64,000 bases of DNA from Ananas comosus (GCF_001540865.1 NC_033625.1:11444717-11508716); one strand, 5' to 3'. Counted from the first letter of the stretch, positions 23,061-35,337 are shown. Numbers and translations: made by a program. The notes: a model not told the origin generated them from the letters alone.

Positions 23061-23063
23061 CAC

Positions 23064-25138
23064 TGTCATGCCCTGGGACCGCCGATTTGGTCGGTTCGGG
23101 CACGTCAACAGACGCCGAACGGACAGCACCTCACCTTTTCGCCCAAGGCTCAACACAATGTCAACATGTATATAATTTGCGCAAGCGAAAACATGGATAT
23201 ACATGGCTTACACGAAGGCAAGCAACAACAAAAGTGAAAGTTCTACTATCTATACATCTACATTTGTACTTTAATTTCATACAACCAAATACAAGCATAT
23301 TAGATATCATTCTTTTCTTTCATTTTTTACATCACATGCTCATCATTCTCAAAACATAAGCTCTTTACATCATTTATACATTTATACAACCTTATTCATC
23401 ATATACAAAAGATGATAATAACAGGATATGAACTATACTCGAGTAGCCACTAGCTAGGGTGCGATACCCTTACCGCGATACTCGATCGCCCCGCTCGGAC
23501 TTGAATCTGTAAAAATGGTGGGGTGAGAACTACAAGAAAGTTCCCAGTGAGTTCGGCCGCCGATCCCGCCGACTTTCCCACTAGGTTTAAACCAGGCATA
23601 TATAGAAGAAACAGATAGATAGGTAGCCATTCTAAACAAATGCAGCTACTATGCCTGAACAAGAATGCTAACAAATATATGATGCTCATGATGCATGCCA
23701 ATTGCCATTCTCAATACCTAATCCTCTCGACTAACCCGTAGGTTTCGCCCCAAAACTCACCAACCAAATCTCTACTATCGGGGAGATACTCGCTACAACC
23801 CGACGGTATCATTCTCTAGGGAAACTACAACCCAGTGATGACTACTCCGGAGCTCATCGCTCAAGGGGGAGCGACCGCCCTCAAGCCAAGACTTATAGGT
23901 GAATATCATCCAATCCACAACTCTGAGGATGCCATGTTCGCTATTGCCACAACACACAAAGTGTCTCATTTTCTAGCATTCAATGCCACAAGATGCTATT
24001 TCACTCATTTGTCACAATGTCCATGTTCTCTACTCAACTAGTTCATATCACAACTCAACTAGTTCATATCACAATTTATGTCTCAATTCATACATCTATA
24101 GGGTTCATACATGTCCATATCTCATTGCCAATCTCATATGCATCTTTATACTTAAAGCATACAAACAATATATATATATATATATATATCAACATATTCT
24201 CATTTAACCCTACAATGCATGAATCCTACATATACACATACATGCTCAAAGGTGACATTTAGACAGAAAGAGAAATTCGATTATTTCGGAAAGTACCACC
24301 CACCTTGTAGGGATGCCGAAAGGCTATGATCCAAATCTCGTGATTTACAGTCGCCTATTTCCCTTGACTATGGCAAACGAAGCCGAAATAGGATTTTTCC
24401 TCGATATCTTGGCGTAAACTTAACGGAATCCCGATTCGAGTCTCCCACCATGTCGGTTTACTCTCCAATTAGGGCTACAAGAAATCAAACCCTGGTTAAA
24501 TCTCATACTTAGCAAAACCCCAATTTGACCCCTAAGGTTTCCAATAATCCACATAAACCCTCTAATACAAGGATATTCATGATGTAATCTACCATAATAT
24601 CCTCTAGAAGCAACAACTAGAAGAGATTAACTCAAAACCCTAGCTTTAAACCATAAGAACTCACCTTGAGTTCAAGCTTCTTCCTCAACTTCTTGCACAA
24701 TAGCTAGTTTGACCCTATGACAAGCCCCTTCTTGGAGCAACCCTAGTGAGAGGAGAAAGAGAGAGAGAGAGAAGTGAGAGGAACTCCAGAGAGAGAAAGA
24801 GAGAACTTTTCTCTTTGTTCACAAGTGAGAGGAAATGAGGAGAAGGGTCTAGAACGCTCCAATAAGTCTCCCCAACAACAATTACACCTAGGCCCCTCAC
24901 CAATTTGCTGTACTGAACAAATCCACACTTTTGCGCATACGGGGTCCGGACCCCGAGAGCATTTCCAGCACAATTTGAGCTAAAAATTTCCCAGCTTACT
25001 CTCCAAAGTCCCAACACCCATCTAATACACTCCGGAACACTCGGAATGATTAACGGACCACTCTAACGAGTCCCACTCCGCACTTTGGTCAATTCGACTA
25101 GAGTTCGATACAACCTACCGAAGTTTCGGTATATTATA
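23064..25138 (-). repeat. Ty3/gypsy LTR (3' LTR of the pol at 25188-26733)
   Basis: Plus-strand start TGTCATGCCCTGGGACC, end GGTATATTATA at 25138, so on the coding strand it starts TATAATATACC (TG changed to TA). A polypurine tract (AAGGGGTGGAGAA on the minus strand, 25140-25153) directly precedes it in coding sense, which fixes it as a 3' LTR. Contains the hairpin at 23527-23543, the CTCCGGAG...GCGACC block at about 23850 and a self-complementary GGGGTCCGGACCCC at about 24940. It interrupts the MULE transposase N-terminus. ACCAC precedes it; the matching target copy was not found. Confidence 0.8.
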
Positions 25139-25187
25139 TTCTCCACCCCTTAAAATTAGTTTCATCCACGAAACTCAATTCCATACC

Positions 25188-26733
25188 TTAGCTCGTTGAC
25201 TCGACTAAATGAGGATAGGTTTTCCATATCGTCTCCTCAAGTTCCCAAGTGGTTTCACGCTCCGCATGATTGCTCCACTGGACTTTAACATACGAAATTG
25301 TACGATTCCGCAATTGCTTTTCTTCTTTAGCAAGAATGCACACTGGATACTCCTCGTAAGTCATATCCTCCCGCAATTCCACCGGTTCATATTCCAAAAC
25401 GTCAGAGGAATTGCGGATATACTTGCGGAGATTTGACACATGAAACACGTTATGAACTCCCACAAGCTTCGGCGGTAATGTGACTCTATACGCCACTGCG
25501 CTGACATGCTCCAAAACTTCATATGGTCTAATGTATCCGGGACTAAGCTTCCCACGGACCCCAAACCGCTTCACACCATGCATGGGTGATACTTTTAAGA
25601 AAATGCGGTCTCCAACCGCGAACTCAAGATCCTTCTGACGCTTATTGGCATAACTCTGCTGCCGCGATTGCGCTGTCGCAAGCCGTTGACGTGCAAGGCG
25701 AACTTTCTCTTCCACCTCTCGCAACACATTTGGACCAAGGTAACTCTTTCACCCACTTCGCTCCAATGAATAGGGGAGTGACACTTTCGTCCATAAAGAG
25801 CCTCGAATAGTGCCATCGCGATACTTTCCTGATAGCTATTATTATACGCGAACTCCGCCATCGACAAATAATCGTGCCATCCACCCTTATAGTCAAGTAC
25901 ACACGCTCGAAGCATGTCCTCAAGGATCTGTATCGTCCTTTCCGATTGACCATCACTTTGAGGATGAAATGCCGTGCTAAAGTCGAGCCGTGTGCCCAGA
26001 GCGTCTTGCAAACTCTTCCAAAAATAAAACGTGAACCTGGGGTCTCGATCCGATACTATAGACGCCGGAACCCTATGCAGTCTCACAACCTCATCAAGAT
26101 ACACCTGAGCTAACTTATCTCCAGACCAAGTGGTATGGATCGACAAGAAGTGAGCCGATTTCATCAAGCGATCCACCACCACCCAAATCGCATCATGTCC
26201 GGCTTGAGATCGGGGCAAACCGGTCACAAAATCCATCGCTATGTCTTCCCACTTCCAAACGGGTATGGATAGACTTTGAAGCTTTCCCGCCGAAAATCGG
26301 CGCTCCGCTTTCACTTGTTGACATATCAAACATTGCGCCACAAACTCTCCAATATCCTTCTTCATCCTTGGCCACCAATAATGCACCTTTAGGTCTTTGT
26401 GCATTTTAGTTCCGCCAGGATGCACACTATAAGGAGATTGATGCGCTTCTAGCAATATCGCCTTTAGAATATCTTCATCCTTGGGCACACACCAATGGTT
26501 TCGAAACCGAAGTGCACCGTCGGATCTTATGCCGAAATCGCCGGCACGCCCGCTCTCAACCTTACCTCGCACCTTTTGGAGATAAGGATCTAAAGCTTGT
26601 TGCTCTTTAATTCTCTCCAACAAGGTTGGTTGAACCACCAATGCGGCAAGAATAGCCGGCACCTCCGGAGCTACCACTTCTAAATCAAACCGTTGCATCT
26701 CCTTTTGCAATGACGGTTGGTGCGTGACTACTG
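25188..26733 (-). pseudogene. Ty3/gypsy integrase with chromodomain (pol 3' half)
   Basis: Minus-strand frames 26710-25595 and 25727-25188, joined by a frameshift near 25740. The upstream frame begins in the end of RNase H (THQPSLQKEMQRF), then the integrase H2C2 zinc finger (HQSPYSVHPGGTKMH ... CLICQQVK, about 26450-26320), the catalytic Asp in AMDFVTGLP (about 26230), the second Asp in SDRDPRF (about 26050) and the Glu in GQSERTIQILE (about 25950). The second frame has the GPY/F-like region (GVRGKLSPGYIRPYEVLE) and a C-terminal chromodomain (VLEYEPVELREDMTYEEYPV ... YVKVQWSNH...TTWELEE), the mark of chromoviruses of the Tekay/Del type that insert into heterochromatin by reading histone marks. 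Reverse transcriptase is missing: at 26733 the sequence switches to another LTR. It is dead because of the frameshift and the truncation. Confidence 0.9.
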
Positions 26734-27219
26734 TAATATACCGAATTTTTTAATATAAAGGTAAATATAAATAAAAATAGTGTGAGATACTATTTTTATT
26801 GGACTTAAAGAAGTAAAACATAAGTCAAAAATAACTTGTGCTGAAATCGGAACAGAAACAGACGATTTAGAATTTTCTGTGAGAAACGGGGCTGATATTT
26901 TAGCAGAAAATTGACAATGTCAGAAAATTATGAAAACTTGGGATTATGTTTGAATTATTTTTATGAGGCTAGATTTAAAGTTTCATGTCATTCCGACATC
27001 CGGAAAGTGAAAAATAAAATTTGACTGCTATTAGTTTACTTTCACTTGTTTATATTGCTTACCTTCGTGTAAGTCATGTATACCGAAATTTTTTCTAGGC
27101 ATTTTATTATACATGTTTAGTTGTTGTTATTGAGCCTTAGGCGAACATAGGAGGTTCTGTTCGTTCGGCGTCTGTGCACGGGCCCGAACCGACCAAATTG
27201 GCGGTTTCGGGGCGTGACA
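26734..27219 (+). repeat. Plus-oriented Ty3 LTR with internal deletion
   Basis: Starts TGTAATATACCGAATTTT and ends CGGTTTCGGGGCGTGACA at 27219. Only 486 bp, against more than 2 kb for related LTRs, so the middle is missing. Its first ~300 bp are clearly related to 55760-56060. It interrupts the pol pseudogene and forms the left part of the palindromic cluster that follows. Confidence 0.7.
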
Positions 27220-27668
27220 GATACAGACGCCGAACAGATAGCACCTCTCCTGTCCGCCCAAGACTCAACAATTACAAATACATGTATAAGAAAGAAACAA
27301 TCCCAGGATAATATTTCCATATACATGGCTTGCACGAGGGCAAGCGATAAGCACAAGTGAAAGTAAGCTAACTAACATGCATTTATTATATCTGAAAACT
27401 TTATATTTTGGTTATCCAGCTTTATATTTTGGTTTAAAGTTTTCAGATATAATAAATGCATGTTAGTTAGCTTACTTTCACTTGTACTTATTGCTTGCCC
27501 TCGTGCAAGCCATGTATATGGAAATGTTATCCTGGGATTGTTTCTTTCTTTATACATGTACTTGTAATTGTTGAGTCTTGGGTGGACAGAGGAGGTGCTG
27601 TTTGTTCGGCGTCTGTGTACCGGCCCGGATCGACCACATTGGCGATAGCAGGATTTAATCTATCACAC
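27220..27668. repeat. Palindrome made of two LTR ends
   Basis: 27220-27410 reads as a minus-oriented LTR 3' end (CAGACGCCGAACAG...) and 27420-27640 is its inverted copy (...CTGTTTGTTCGGCGTCTG); the centre is TATTTTGGTTATCCAGC. The arms match over roughly 190-200 bp with few differences (for example TGCATTTATTATATCTGAAA against its complement). On either side lie further inverted LTR ends (26734-27219 and 27669 onward), giving a + - + - order. Confidence 0.8.
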
Positions 27669-28390
27669 TGCGAAACCGCCAATTTGGTCGGTTCGGGCCC
27701 GTGCACAGACGCCGAACGAACAGAACCTCCTTTGTTCGCCTAAGGCTCAACAACAACAACTAAATATGTATAATGAAATGCCCAGGAAAAATTCCAGTAT
27801 ACATAGCTTACACGAAGGTAAGCAATATAAACAAGTGAAAGTAAACTAACTAAAGCATTCATACATTGTATCTTGATTACTTTAAATCAAATACAAAGCT
27901 TGCATAATTATTACATTCATTCTTCCAATATATACATTTGTCATCTCTCAAATGAATAATTTATATTTTATAAAATACACTTTTCTTTCATCACTACCAG
28001 ATGAAATGTTCAAGGTATATATATCTATACTCGATGGATGTCGCTATCTATGGCGAGCTGTCTCTGTCACGATCCTCAACCACCCAGCACTTGCTAGAAC
28101 CTGCATGGTTAGTGGGGTGAGAACTACTGAAAGTTTCCAGTAGGTTCGGCTGCCGACCTCGCCGACTCACCCACTAGGTTTATTCAAGCATATGTAGGCA
28201 AGAAAAGAGAACAGATAGTAATCAACTATATCATGTAACTACTACAATGCCTATACAAAACTAGAAAGAACAATACATAACTCATGAGATTTATGCATGC
28301 ATACTATCATATACCATTATCCAATCAATTCAGTTAACCCCATAATTAACTGCAACTCACCAATTAACTTAACTTAAACATAAACTCGTA
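27669..28390 (-). repeat. Truncated Ty3 LTR (minus)
   Basis: Starts CTGCGAAACCGCCAATTTGG, where other copies have TGTCACGCCCCG, and follows the same order of blocks (CAGACGCCGAAC, GCCTAAGGCTCAACA, GTAAGCAATATAAACAAGTG, hairpin at 28120-28137) before ending near 28350-28390. About 0.7 kb, so most of U3 is deleted. In coding sense it follows the chromodomain fragment at 28395-28555. Confidence 0.6.
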
Positions 28391-28394
28391 CCTC

Positions 28395-28555
28395 AACTCG
28401 ATTCCTCGAAGAGATGAGGATAGTGCTCCTTCATCACGTCCTCAAGTTCCTACGTGGCTTCGCGATCGTCGTGATTGCTCCACCGAACTTTGACGTAAGG
28501 AATCTCGCGGTTTCTCAATTTCCTCACCTCTCGAGCGATATGAGCCACCGGAACC
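28395..28555 (-). pseudogene. Chromodomain end of a second Ty3 pol
   Basis: Minus strand translates to VRKLRNREIPYVKVRWSNHD ... ELEDVMKEHYPHLFEE, parallel to the chromodomain end at 25200-25330. It is joined on its upstream side directly to an LTR end plus the first bases of a leader (GATAGAGTGG, 28556-28562 region), so gag and almost all of pol were deleted between the leader and this point. Confidence 0.7.
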
Positions 28556-28562
28556 ACTCTAT

Positions 28563-28780
28563 CTGTCACGCCCCGCGACCACCAATTTGGTCGGTTCAGG
28601 TACGTTGATCAGACGCCGAACGGACGGCACCTATTCTGTCCGCCCAAGGCTAACAACAGCACGATCGTGTACGTACACGGTGCCCAGAAAACATGAACTA
28701 CATACATGATCTAAGCAAGTACTAACATAAGCAACAACAAAAGAGAGAGATCTAACTATTACATTTCATTCAACCTTTTG
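28563..28780 (-). repeat. 218-bp 3' end piece of a Ty3 LTR
   Basis: TGTCACGCCCCGCGACCACC start, closely similar to 30703-30920 (both have GCAACAACAAAAGAGAGAG and CTATTACATTTCATTCAAC). It is inserted or recombined between the protease remnant ending at about 28781 and the chromodomain fragment. Confidence 0.7.
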
Positions 28781-30328
28781 AGCACCAACAAACGTGCCGG
28801 CATAATCCAGTTGCCCACTTGCACTGGACACGCCAAACACTCCTTCTGGATAATAAATGCACGCTCGGGGGCTTCAACCCGCCAAGTACTCTTGCTCAAT
28901 TGAACCCCTATGCCATGCATCTCAGCAAATGGTCTACTGATGAATGAATGCGTAGCACCTGTATCAAACATAGCTCTGGAGCGAACTCTGTTAACTAAAA
29001 CCATACCTGCCACGACGTTGCGCTCTTCGGCCTCAGTAGGTTCCTCGGCTTGAGCGGCGAATACCCGTCCGCTCGGAGCCGACCGGCTCACCTTAGGCTG
29101 ACATGGCGCCATAGCGTGTCTAGCAGATACAACAGTAGGTAGAGCTCCTCCATAATAGTCCGGAGTCAATGGAGCCGATGCAATCGACGGGGCAGGCGAG
29201 GTCCTCCCGGGACAATAACGACTCATGTGTCCCGCCTGGCCACACGCGAAGCATCTCCTCTCCTTCTGCTTACAACGGCTCGGGTCATGATCACCGCCAC
29301 AAATGACGCACCACTGAACCCCACGACCCTTGGACTGCGTTCGTGGATGCTTCGGAAGCTTTCTCGACCTTGACTGACCTCCCGAACTCTCAAGGGCTCG
29401 CTTCTTACTCCCGTGCTTCTCGGACGCTTCACGCTCCTCACGGATGTGAGCATTACCATGCTCCGCCCACAACGCCCGATCTAACACCTCCGAAAAGGTA
29501 GTAGCTTGAGGATGTGAACCACCCTATAGATATCCGGCCGGAGTCCTCGCTCGAACTAGTCGGCTCGATTCCTATCATCTCGCTCTACGTCGGGGATGCA
29601 GTCGATGATGTGTGAGAACTCCCACTCATACTCTCCTACTGAGCGGTTTTCTTGCCTCAGCTTCCTGAACTGATCCTGGAGCTTCTTTTTCTCGCTATCG
29701 GGGAAGTAGTTAGTATATAACAAACCCCGAAACTCCTCCTACGCCAATGGCGGAAGGTCGGAAGACCGATCCCTCTTGATCCGCTTCTACCACACCTTCG
29801 CCATCCGCTCCAAACAATGAGTGGCGAGGTGTACCTTGTCCCTCTCCAATGTACAAAGATCATCGAACAGGGTCTCCATCGAGTCAACCCACGACTCGAC
29901 CATCCACAGCCCGACCTTCTCTCCGTCGAACACCGATGGATCAAACTTTCGGACCATCACAAGAGCCGCAAGCGCGTGCTCCTTCTTAACCGCTATTACC
30001 GCACCTTCGGGATTAGAAGTTTCTGAACCAGTAGCTACACAGCCGGCGCGGGCCGCGCTGCAATTGGCACAGCCGCCGTGGCCATACCCTCCGTCGCACC
30101 AGGCACAATGACCGAAGGCGCAGTTCGCTCGACATCCGCCTGAGCCGACACCTGTTGCGCCACCAATTCCTGTAGCCTAGCAATCTGATCCTCCTAGCGC
30201 TGCATCGCACCGACCATCGTAGTGATCTACGTTCGCAACTCCCGCACTTCATCAGATCCCTACTGTTCGGGCACCTCGGAAGGTGGTGCCGGAACGGATC
30301 GCGTCTTAGGGCGTCCTCTCGATGCCAT
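28759..30328 (-). pseudogene. Ty3/gypsy gag-protease remnant
   Basis: The probable start is ATG at 30328 (MASRGRPKTRS on the minus strand), about 375 bp inside the 5' LTR boundary. Pieces in shifted frames give a Gag capsid region (about 29950-29500) and then, in the clean frame 29487-28759, a basic stretch, a zinc knuckle RCFACGQAGHMSRYC (CX2CX4HX4C, about 29265-29215), a Pro/Ala-rich linker and an aspartic protease start with the catalytic FDTGATHSF (about 28975-28945). The frame stops at NEM where an LTR fragment takes over, so the reverse transcriptase is absent. Several frameshifts and stop codons in the Gag part. Gag would package the RNA and the protease would process the polyprotein; this copy cannot. 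Confidence 0.85.
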
Positions 30329-30679
30329 AGCTCCTGAAACGCAACAAATTGGTTAATCACATTAACCCGTTAACTTCTCGCTATTACGAGGCAAAACGAC
30401 TCAACATCGAAATCAGGCGGAAGCACACGAGTGTAGTCATTCTAGACTCTTAGCGTCATGTTGTCGGCCGCCAACACAACCACCTTAAGTCGAGAACTAA
30501 TACCACTTGAATCCGTCTCTATCAACAACTAGAGACATACTACTATCAACTTCGACCGAATCGAATCGACTTCCGCCACCGGCATAGGTTCACGTCTCAC
30601 TCACGCACCTATAGCCTTAAGATTACCGTCCTAGGGTCTCCTAGGTCCATCCTAGACTTCTCTCTTTGCTTGCTCTGTT

Positions 30680-30702
30680 ACTTGCTCTGATACCACTCTA
30701 TC
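30680..30702 (-). promoter_or_regulatory. Primer-binding site of the Ty3 element
   Basis: On the minus strand the LTR end TGTGACA is followed by GATAGAG and then TGGTATCAGAGC, complementary to the 3' end of initiator tRNA-Met. This places 30703-33142 as a 5' LTR. Confidence 0.85.
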
Positions 30703-33142
30703 TGTCACACCCCGCGACCGCCAATTTGGTCGGTTCAGGTACGTCGATAAGACATCGAACGGACATCACCTATTCTGTCCGCCCAAGTCTAACAACAACA
30801 AGATCATGTACGTACACGATGCCCAGGAAACATGAACCACATACATGGATCTAAGCAAGTACTAACATAAGCAACAACAAAAGAGAGAGAGGTCTAGCTA
30901 TTACATTTCATTCAACTTTTTTCATATTGATTTACATTTCCATCTCCAAAATGTATACATGATCATCTCATAGTACAAAATAGCTCTCCAACAGGTATCC
31001 TCACCACTATACATCACATATCTCTCGGGTACACGAGGGTACTCTAATGCATAAGAAAAGCTGCTAGCTAACTAGGGCGCTATGCCCTTACCGCGGTCCT
31101 CGCCTGGTCCGCTCGAACTCGGCCCTGCAACAAAGTGGGGTGAGAACTATGAATAGTTCCAAGTGGGTTCGGCCGCCGACTCTGCCGATCTTCCCACTAG
31201 GTCTAAGCAGGCATAAGTAGATAGATAGATATACGAAAATGAGCTGGTACATAGTAACGAAATCTACAACATGCTACTATGCCTCAATAAACAGGATGAA
31301 TGCATGAACATTGTAATGTACTCTACTAACATGATACTATGTCTCAATCTGCATGATATACAAGATGTAAATAAAATATCTACATAGCAATGAACCCTAC
31401 TATCAAGTACTATGTCTCATGTCCAATCTCATCTCGGCTAACCCAAAGGTTAAGCCCAAGCTCACATCTCAAATCTCGCCGGTGAGTAGACTCTGCGCTA
31501 CACACACACTCGAGACCGTCTGCTGGGTAATCAAGTTACCCAAACGCGACGATGACTTCGGAGCTCACTACTTGGGTGGGGCGATCACGCCAAGGTTACA
31601 CAGACTATGTGAGTACGATCCAATCCTCCCACTCGAGGATAGTTAGTGCCTCTGCTGCACTAGTTCACATGCTACTACTCAGGAAATCATCATCTATTCC
31701 TAAGTTCATGTTATCAAGCTGTAAGTGTTCCAACTATGCTAGTTTACATGCTACTACTTAGGAAATCATCATCTATTCCTAAGTTCATGTCATAGTGCTT
31801 CTACTACACTAGTCTAAATGGCACTTTTTGAGTTCATTTATAAGTCCAAGTTCATCTTTTGTTCTTTGGCACTATAGGATTCCATGTCAAGATCCAATCC
31901 TCATGCGTCAACTAAATCAAGTGCTCAACCCACTATATGATTTCTACTATGAAAACATGCAAGAAATTGAAGTACAATTACCTAACATAACCTATAATGC
32001 ATGCTAAAAATATATGAACATATGCTATAATAAAACAACTCTGACATAGGAAAAAGTTCAACTGCTTCGGGATGGACACCCCCTACCTTCTGGTGATGCC
32101 ACGAAGCTAGACTCCAAGTTTCGTAACTGTCCCCCGCCTATTTCTGTCGACTGCGGCAAACGAAGCCCAAAACAAGTTTTTCTTTAATATCTCCGCGCAT
32201 ACTCGTCGGATCGCCAAACCGAGTTCACCAACGCGTTCGATTACCTAGCAGTTAGGTATAAAAGAGATCAATCCCAACTTTAGATCTCTATCTAACAAAA
32301 CCCTCTTTAGAACCCTAGATGTTCAACCTTGCAAGAATACACCATAAGGATCACTAATTCAAGCAATTAACCTCTACTTAGTACCAAAGGGTTCCACTAA
32401 AACCATTTCTAGAGCTTAAAACACAAACCCTAGAAATCTACCATTGAAGCTCAAAAAGCTTACCTCAAAGCCTTCTTCTCCAAGCAAAGGAGGAAGAAGA
32501 AGAAGATGAAGTTCCACTTCTTTGCTTCTTTCTCCACCAATCCCTCATCTTTGATCCACCCTTAAGAGAGAGCTTCTAGAGAGAGAGAGAAAGAAAAATA
32601 GAGTGAAGGGGATATTTCCCTTGCTGTGAACAAGAAAGGGAGATGGGGTCCTTTTATAAGCTGCCACAATTGCAATAAAACCCCTCCATTTCATTTTATT
32701 TGAAGCAGACCAATTCTGCTGTTTTCTGCACTTGGTACTGGTACGCGAGTGAGCTTCACCGGTTAAGCGGCTTGACAGAGGCCAAACCCGAGAGTTACTA
32801 CTCTCGGTCTGCTACGGGGTACCGGTACTACCCAGAGGCTTCACCGGTTAAGCAGCTTCGCAGAGACCAAACCCGATAGTTGCTATCCTCGGTTTGCTGC
32901 GGGGTACTGGTACTACCCTGATGCTTAACCGGTTAAGCAATGCCCAGACTGCAGTTTTGCACTTGTTCAATTTCTATTTCGCGCCGAGCAATGCTAAAAC
33001 TCGATTATCTCCTTGGAGTTCAACTTTAATCCTTCCAACAATATTGGAATGACACATGGACCATGTCCAAGCATCCTTTTCGCCACGCTTTGGTCCTTTT
33101 GACCAAAAGTGGTTTAATACAACGAGGGTTCAATATCTTACA
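30703..33142 (-). repeat. 5' LTR of the gag-protease element, 2440 bp
   Basis: Plus-strand start TGTCACACCCCGCGACCG, end CAATATCTTACA (coding-strand start TGTAAGATATTG). Carries the hairpin GAACTA/TAGTTC at 31143-31158, a GAGAGA-rich tract at 32565-32600, and about 200-400 bp from its 5' end two tandem copies of a ~105-bp unit (about 32750-32935) with CTTCACCGGTTAAGC and GGGGTACCGGTACTACCC. It sits in an older LTR-like sequence that continues at 33143. Confidence 0.8.
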
Positions 33143-34700
33143 ATATCGCTAAGTCAAACTCCAAAGCGGCACTCGAGGGGCACGACCCCATCGAGTATAA
33201 TAGTGCGTATAATTGTCTAGCTCAATATGGCTCATGCAGGCTACAGTTAATGGGATGATCAAACAGATCACTATCAGTTATCGAGGAGTCCTCATGCAGA
33301 ATTTGTCTATTACTACCAACCTGTCTCGAAGTATTTTTCTCAATTTTTTTTTTTTTTTTTGCATGTAATCATATATCAATAGTATGTATCTAAAGCATGC
33401 TTCAAAATCATAATAATAACCAACTACTAACATCTCACATATTGATATACTACTCAAACATACCATGCATAACCACAACTACATGCTTCTACTTCCATCG
33501 CAGGGACATCAAATGATCAAAAATACCGAAAAGACATAGAAGTGAGTTCACCATGTTCAGCGTCATTACACCCACCTAGAAAAACTACTCCGAGATGGTC
33601 AAGAAACACGCTTAAAAGCTCCTACTTATAGTACCAAAATCCATCAAAGAAATATTCAAAAAATATAGGTCCTAAAGCACCAGAAAAACCCTTTGCTAAA
33701 ACTAGCTCAAAAATCCAAAAATCCAATCTCCAAAACCATATGCTAAAACCAATATTCACTACCCACCTCTAAATCGAATGAAGGATTGTACCACAAGATC
33801 TTCGTCCTCCTCACTTTGCAAGACTCTCCTTAATTGTGTATGAGTTCAAGGTCCTCCACAACACCACTAGGCTCACTTCCAATGGAGCTTTCTGCTCTAG
33901 CTCTAGCAATAGGAAGAATGGAAGAAGAACAAGATGAATGAATACAAGTTCAAGGCCTTAGTGGATGAGAAGTGGAAAAAAGAGCAAATGTACAACTCCT
34001 CTAAACTAGAATATGCAAAGGATAACTTCAGAAAGGCCCTCAGAGTCACAAACAATACACTTTCAGCCAAAAAGTCACTTTTCGGTCATCCAGAACCAAC
34101 CTTTGGACATTCAAATCCAACAATCAGGCACCCCCTAATTATAATGGCATGCGAGAACCAATTGTATTTGTGTCCCTATGGACTTTTCGGGCACCCAGAC
34201 AAAAAGTCCAAATCCATCACAACTGCACCCGGTAACATTCGGGTGCTCGGACTCTACACTCGAATCCCATGTTGAGTCACTATGCACACGTACAAGCTAC
34301 AGTCATATCATCCACAAACTTTTCTCTAGGCTGCTACAATGAATTCCCACATCCGAAACTCAACCGCCTAGTTTCGGATCCAATTATGATGCATCCGGGC
34401 ATCCAATTCTAGGGTCTGAATCAACATTAGCACCTATAAGCCACTTTCAAGTGCTCTTATCCCTTTTCAGGTGTCTGAAAGGCCCTAAAACTTCAGTCTT
34501 AGCTGAGTTCTGAGTCTCGAGTCTGTTTTCGCGTCTATTTTGCGCCAAAAGGCCAACTCAGTTTGGCACTCTATAGACAAGTTGGCCGTCTACTCACACC
34601 ACAACCTTGCCCATGTGCCAAAATCTAGTGTACTACATAAAAATCTCATCTAGAAATTCCTTAAAAATCATAAAGGAAATAGGGATTAAATACCCCAAAA
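33143..34700 (-). repeat. Remnant of another Ty3 LTR
   Basis: The start (CTCCAAAGCGGCACTCGAGGGGC ... GCTCAATATGGCTC) aligns with 51428-51500 inside the LTR at 50715-53097. Further on, about 34080-34420, loose repeats of TTCGGGCACCCAGA and TTCGGTCATCCAGAACC occupy the position of the U3 array seen in the other LTRs. The 113-residue frame at 33934-34275 runs through this array and is not a gene. Confidence 0.5.
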
Positions 34701-35254
34701 AAAAAAGAAATCATTGCTAATCCGCCAAATCAAGTGATGGCGCTTCAATTCTAACCTATAAGAATATTCTCCATACATCAAGTCCATTACAAAAGCCCTC
34801 ATTTGAAAATTTCCAAAATAAATCTTAATTTTCCAAAAACTAGAAGTATCAACAATGACTCTCAATTCTACTAATTAAAGAGTCTGGGAGATTACTAACC
34901 TTGATTCAATCTTTAAACCCATGCTCAAGTGCTAAGATTGAGGATTGAAAGCTCCAAACAACTTTCTTTCCAAGCCTCTTGCTCCACACTCAGCTCAAAG
35001 TGCTCCTAATCTTTTGAAAAAGGAAGAAGAAAGAAGATGCTACGTGGAAAAGAAATGAAAAGAAAATTGTGAAGAAGGAATGTAAAATTATAGATAAGAA
35101 CTCCAAGAACAGACTCTATAACTTAAGCATAATTAGGAGTTTTGAAGTCTTGTGCTCTCTATAAAAATGAAACAATCTCCAACAAAATAATAAAGAATAT
35201 GAATCCAAGATTGTTAGTAAAATTGTTAGTACTAGTTACTTTAGCAAGTTAGGT
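34700..35254. other. Gene-free flank left of the CACTA element
   Basis: AT-rich sequence with another LTR-leader-like stretch (CTCCAAACAACTTTC...GGAAGAAGAAAG, 34940-35040). No gene. Confidence 0.4.
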
Positions 35255-35301
35255 CACTACACCAAAAGAGACTTTTTGTGGTAATTATTTAGCGGTGATT
35301 A

Positions 35302-35337
<36 letters not shown>

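Larger units (their letters stand above)
19360..23063. mobile_element. MULE with convergent GRF-zinc-finger and MURA genes (right end lost)
   Basis: The left end reads GGGTAAATTGCACTGTTTCC (19360), a GGG-rich terminal sequence of the kind seen in plant Mutator-like elements with long terminal inverted repeats; the following 200 bp (..CCCCCCAAACTCTTAAAAT..CCCCTTCCGTTAG) would be the inverted repeat and the promoter of the GRF gene. The right end is not seen: at 23064 a Ty3 LTR begins, inside the transposase's N-terminal domain. The element carries a plus-strand GRF gene (19763-20216) and a minus-strand transposase (about 20815-23060) whose 3' ends face each other, the same convergent plan as mudrB and mudrA in maize MuDR. 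Confidence 0.65.
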
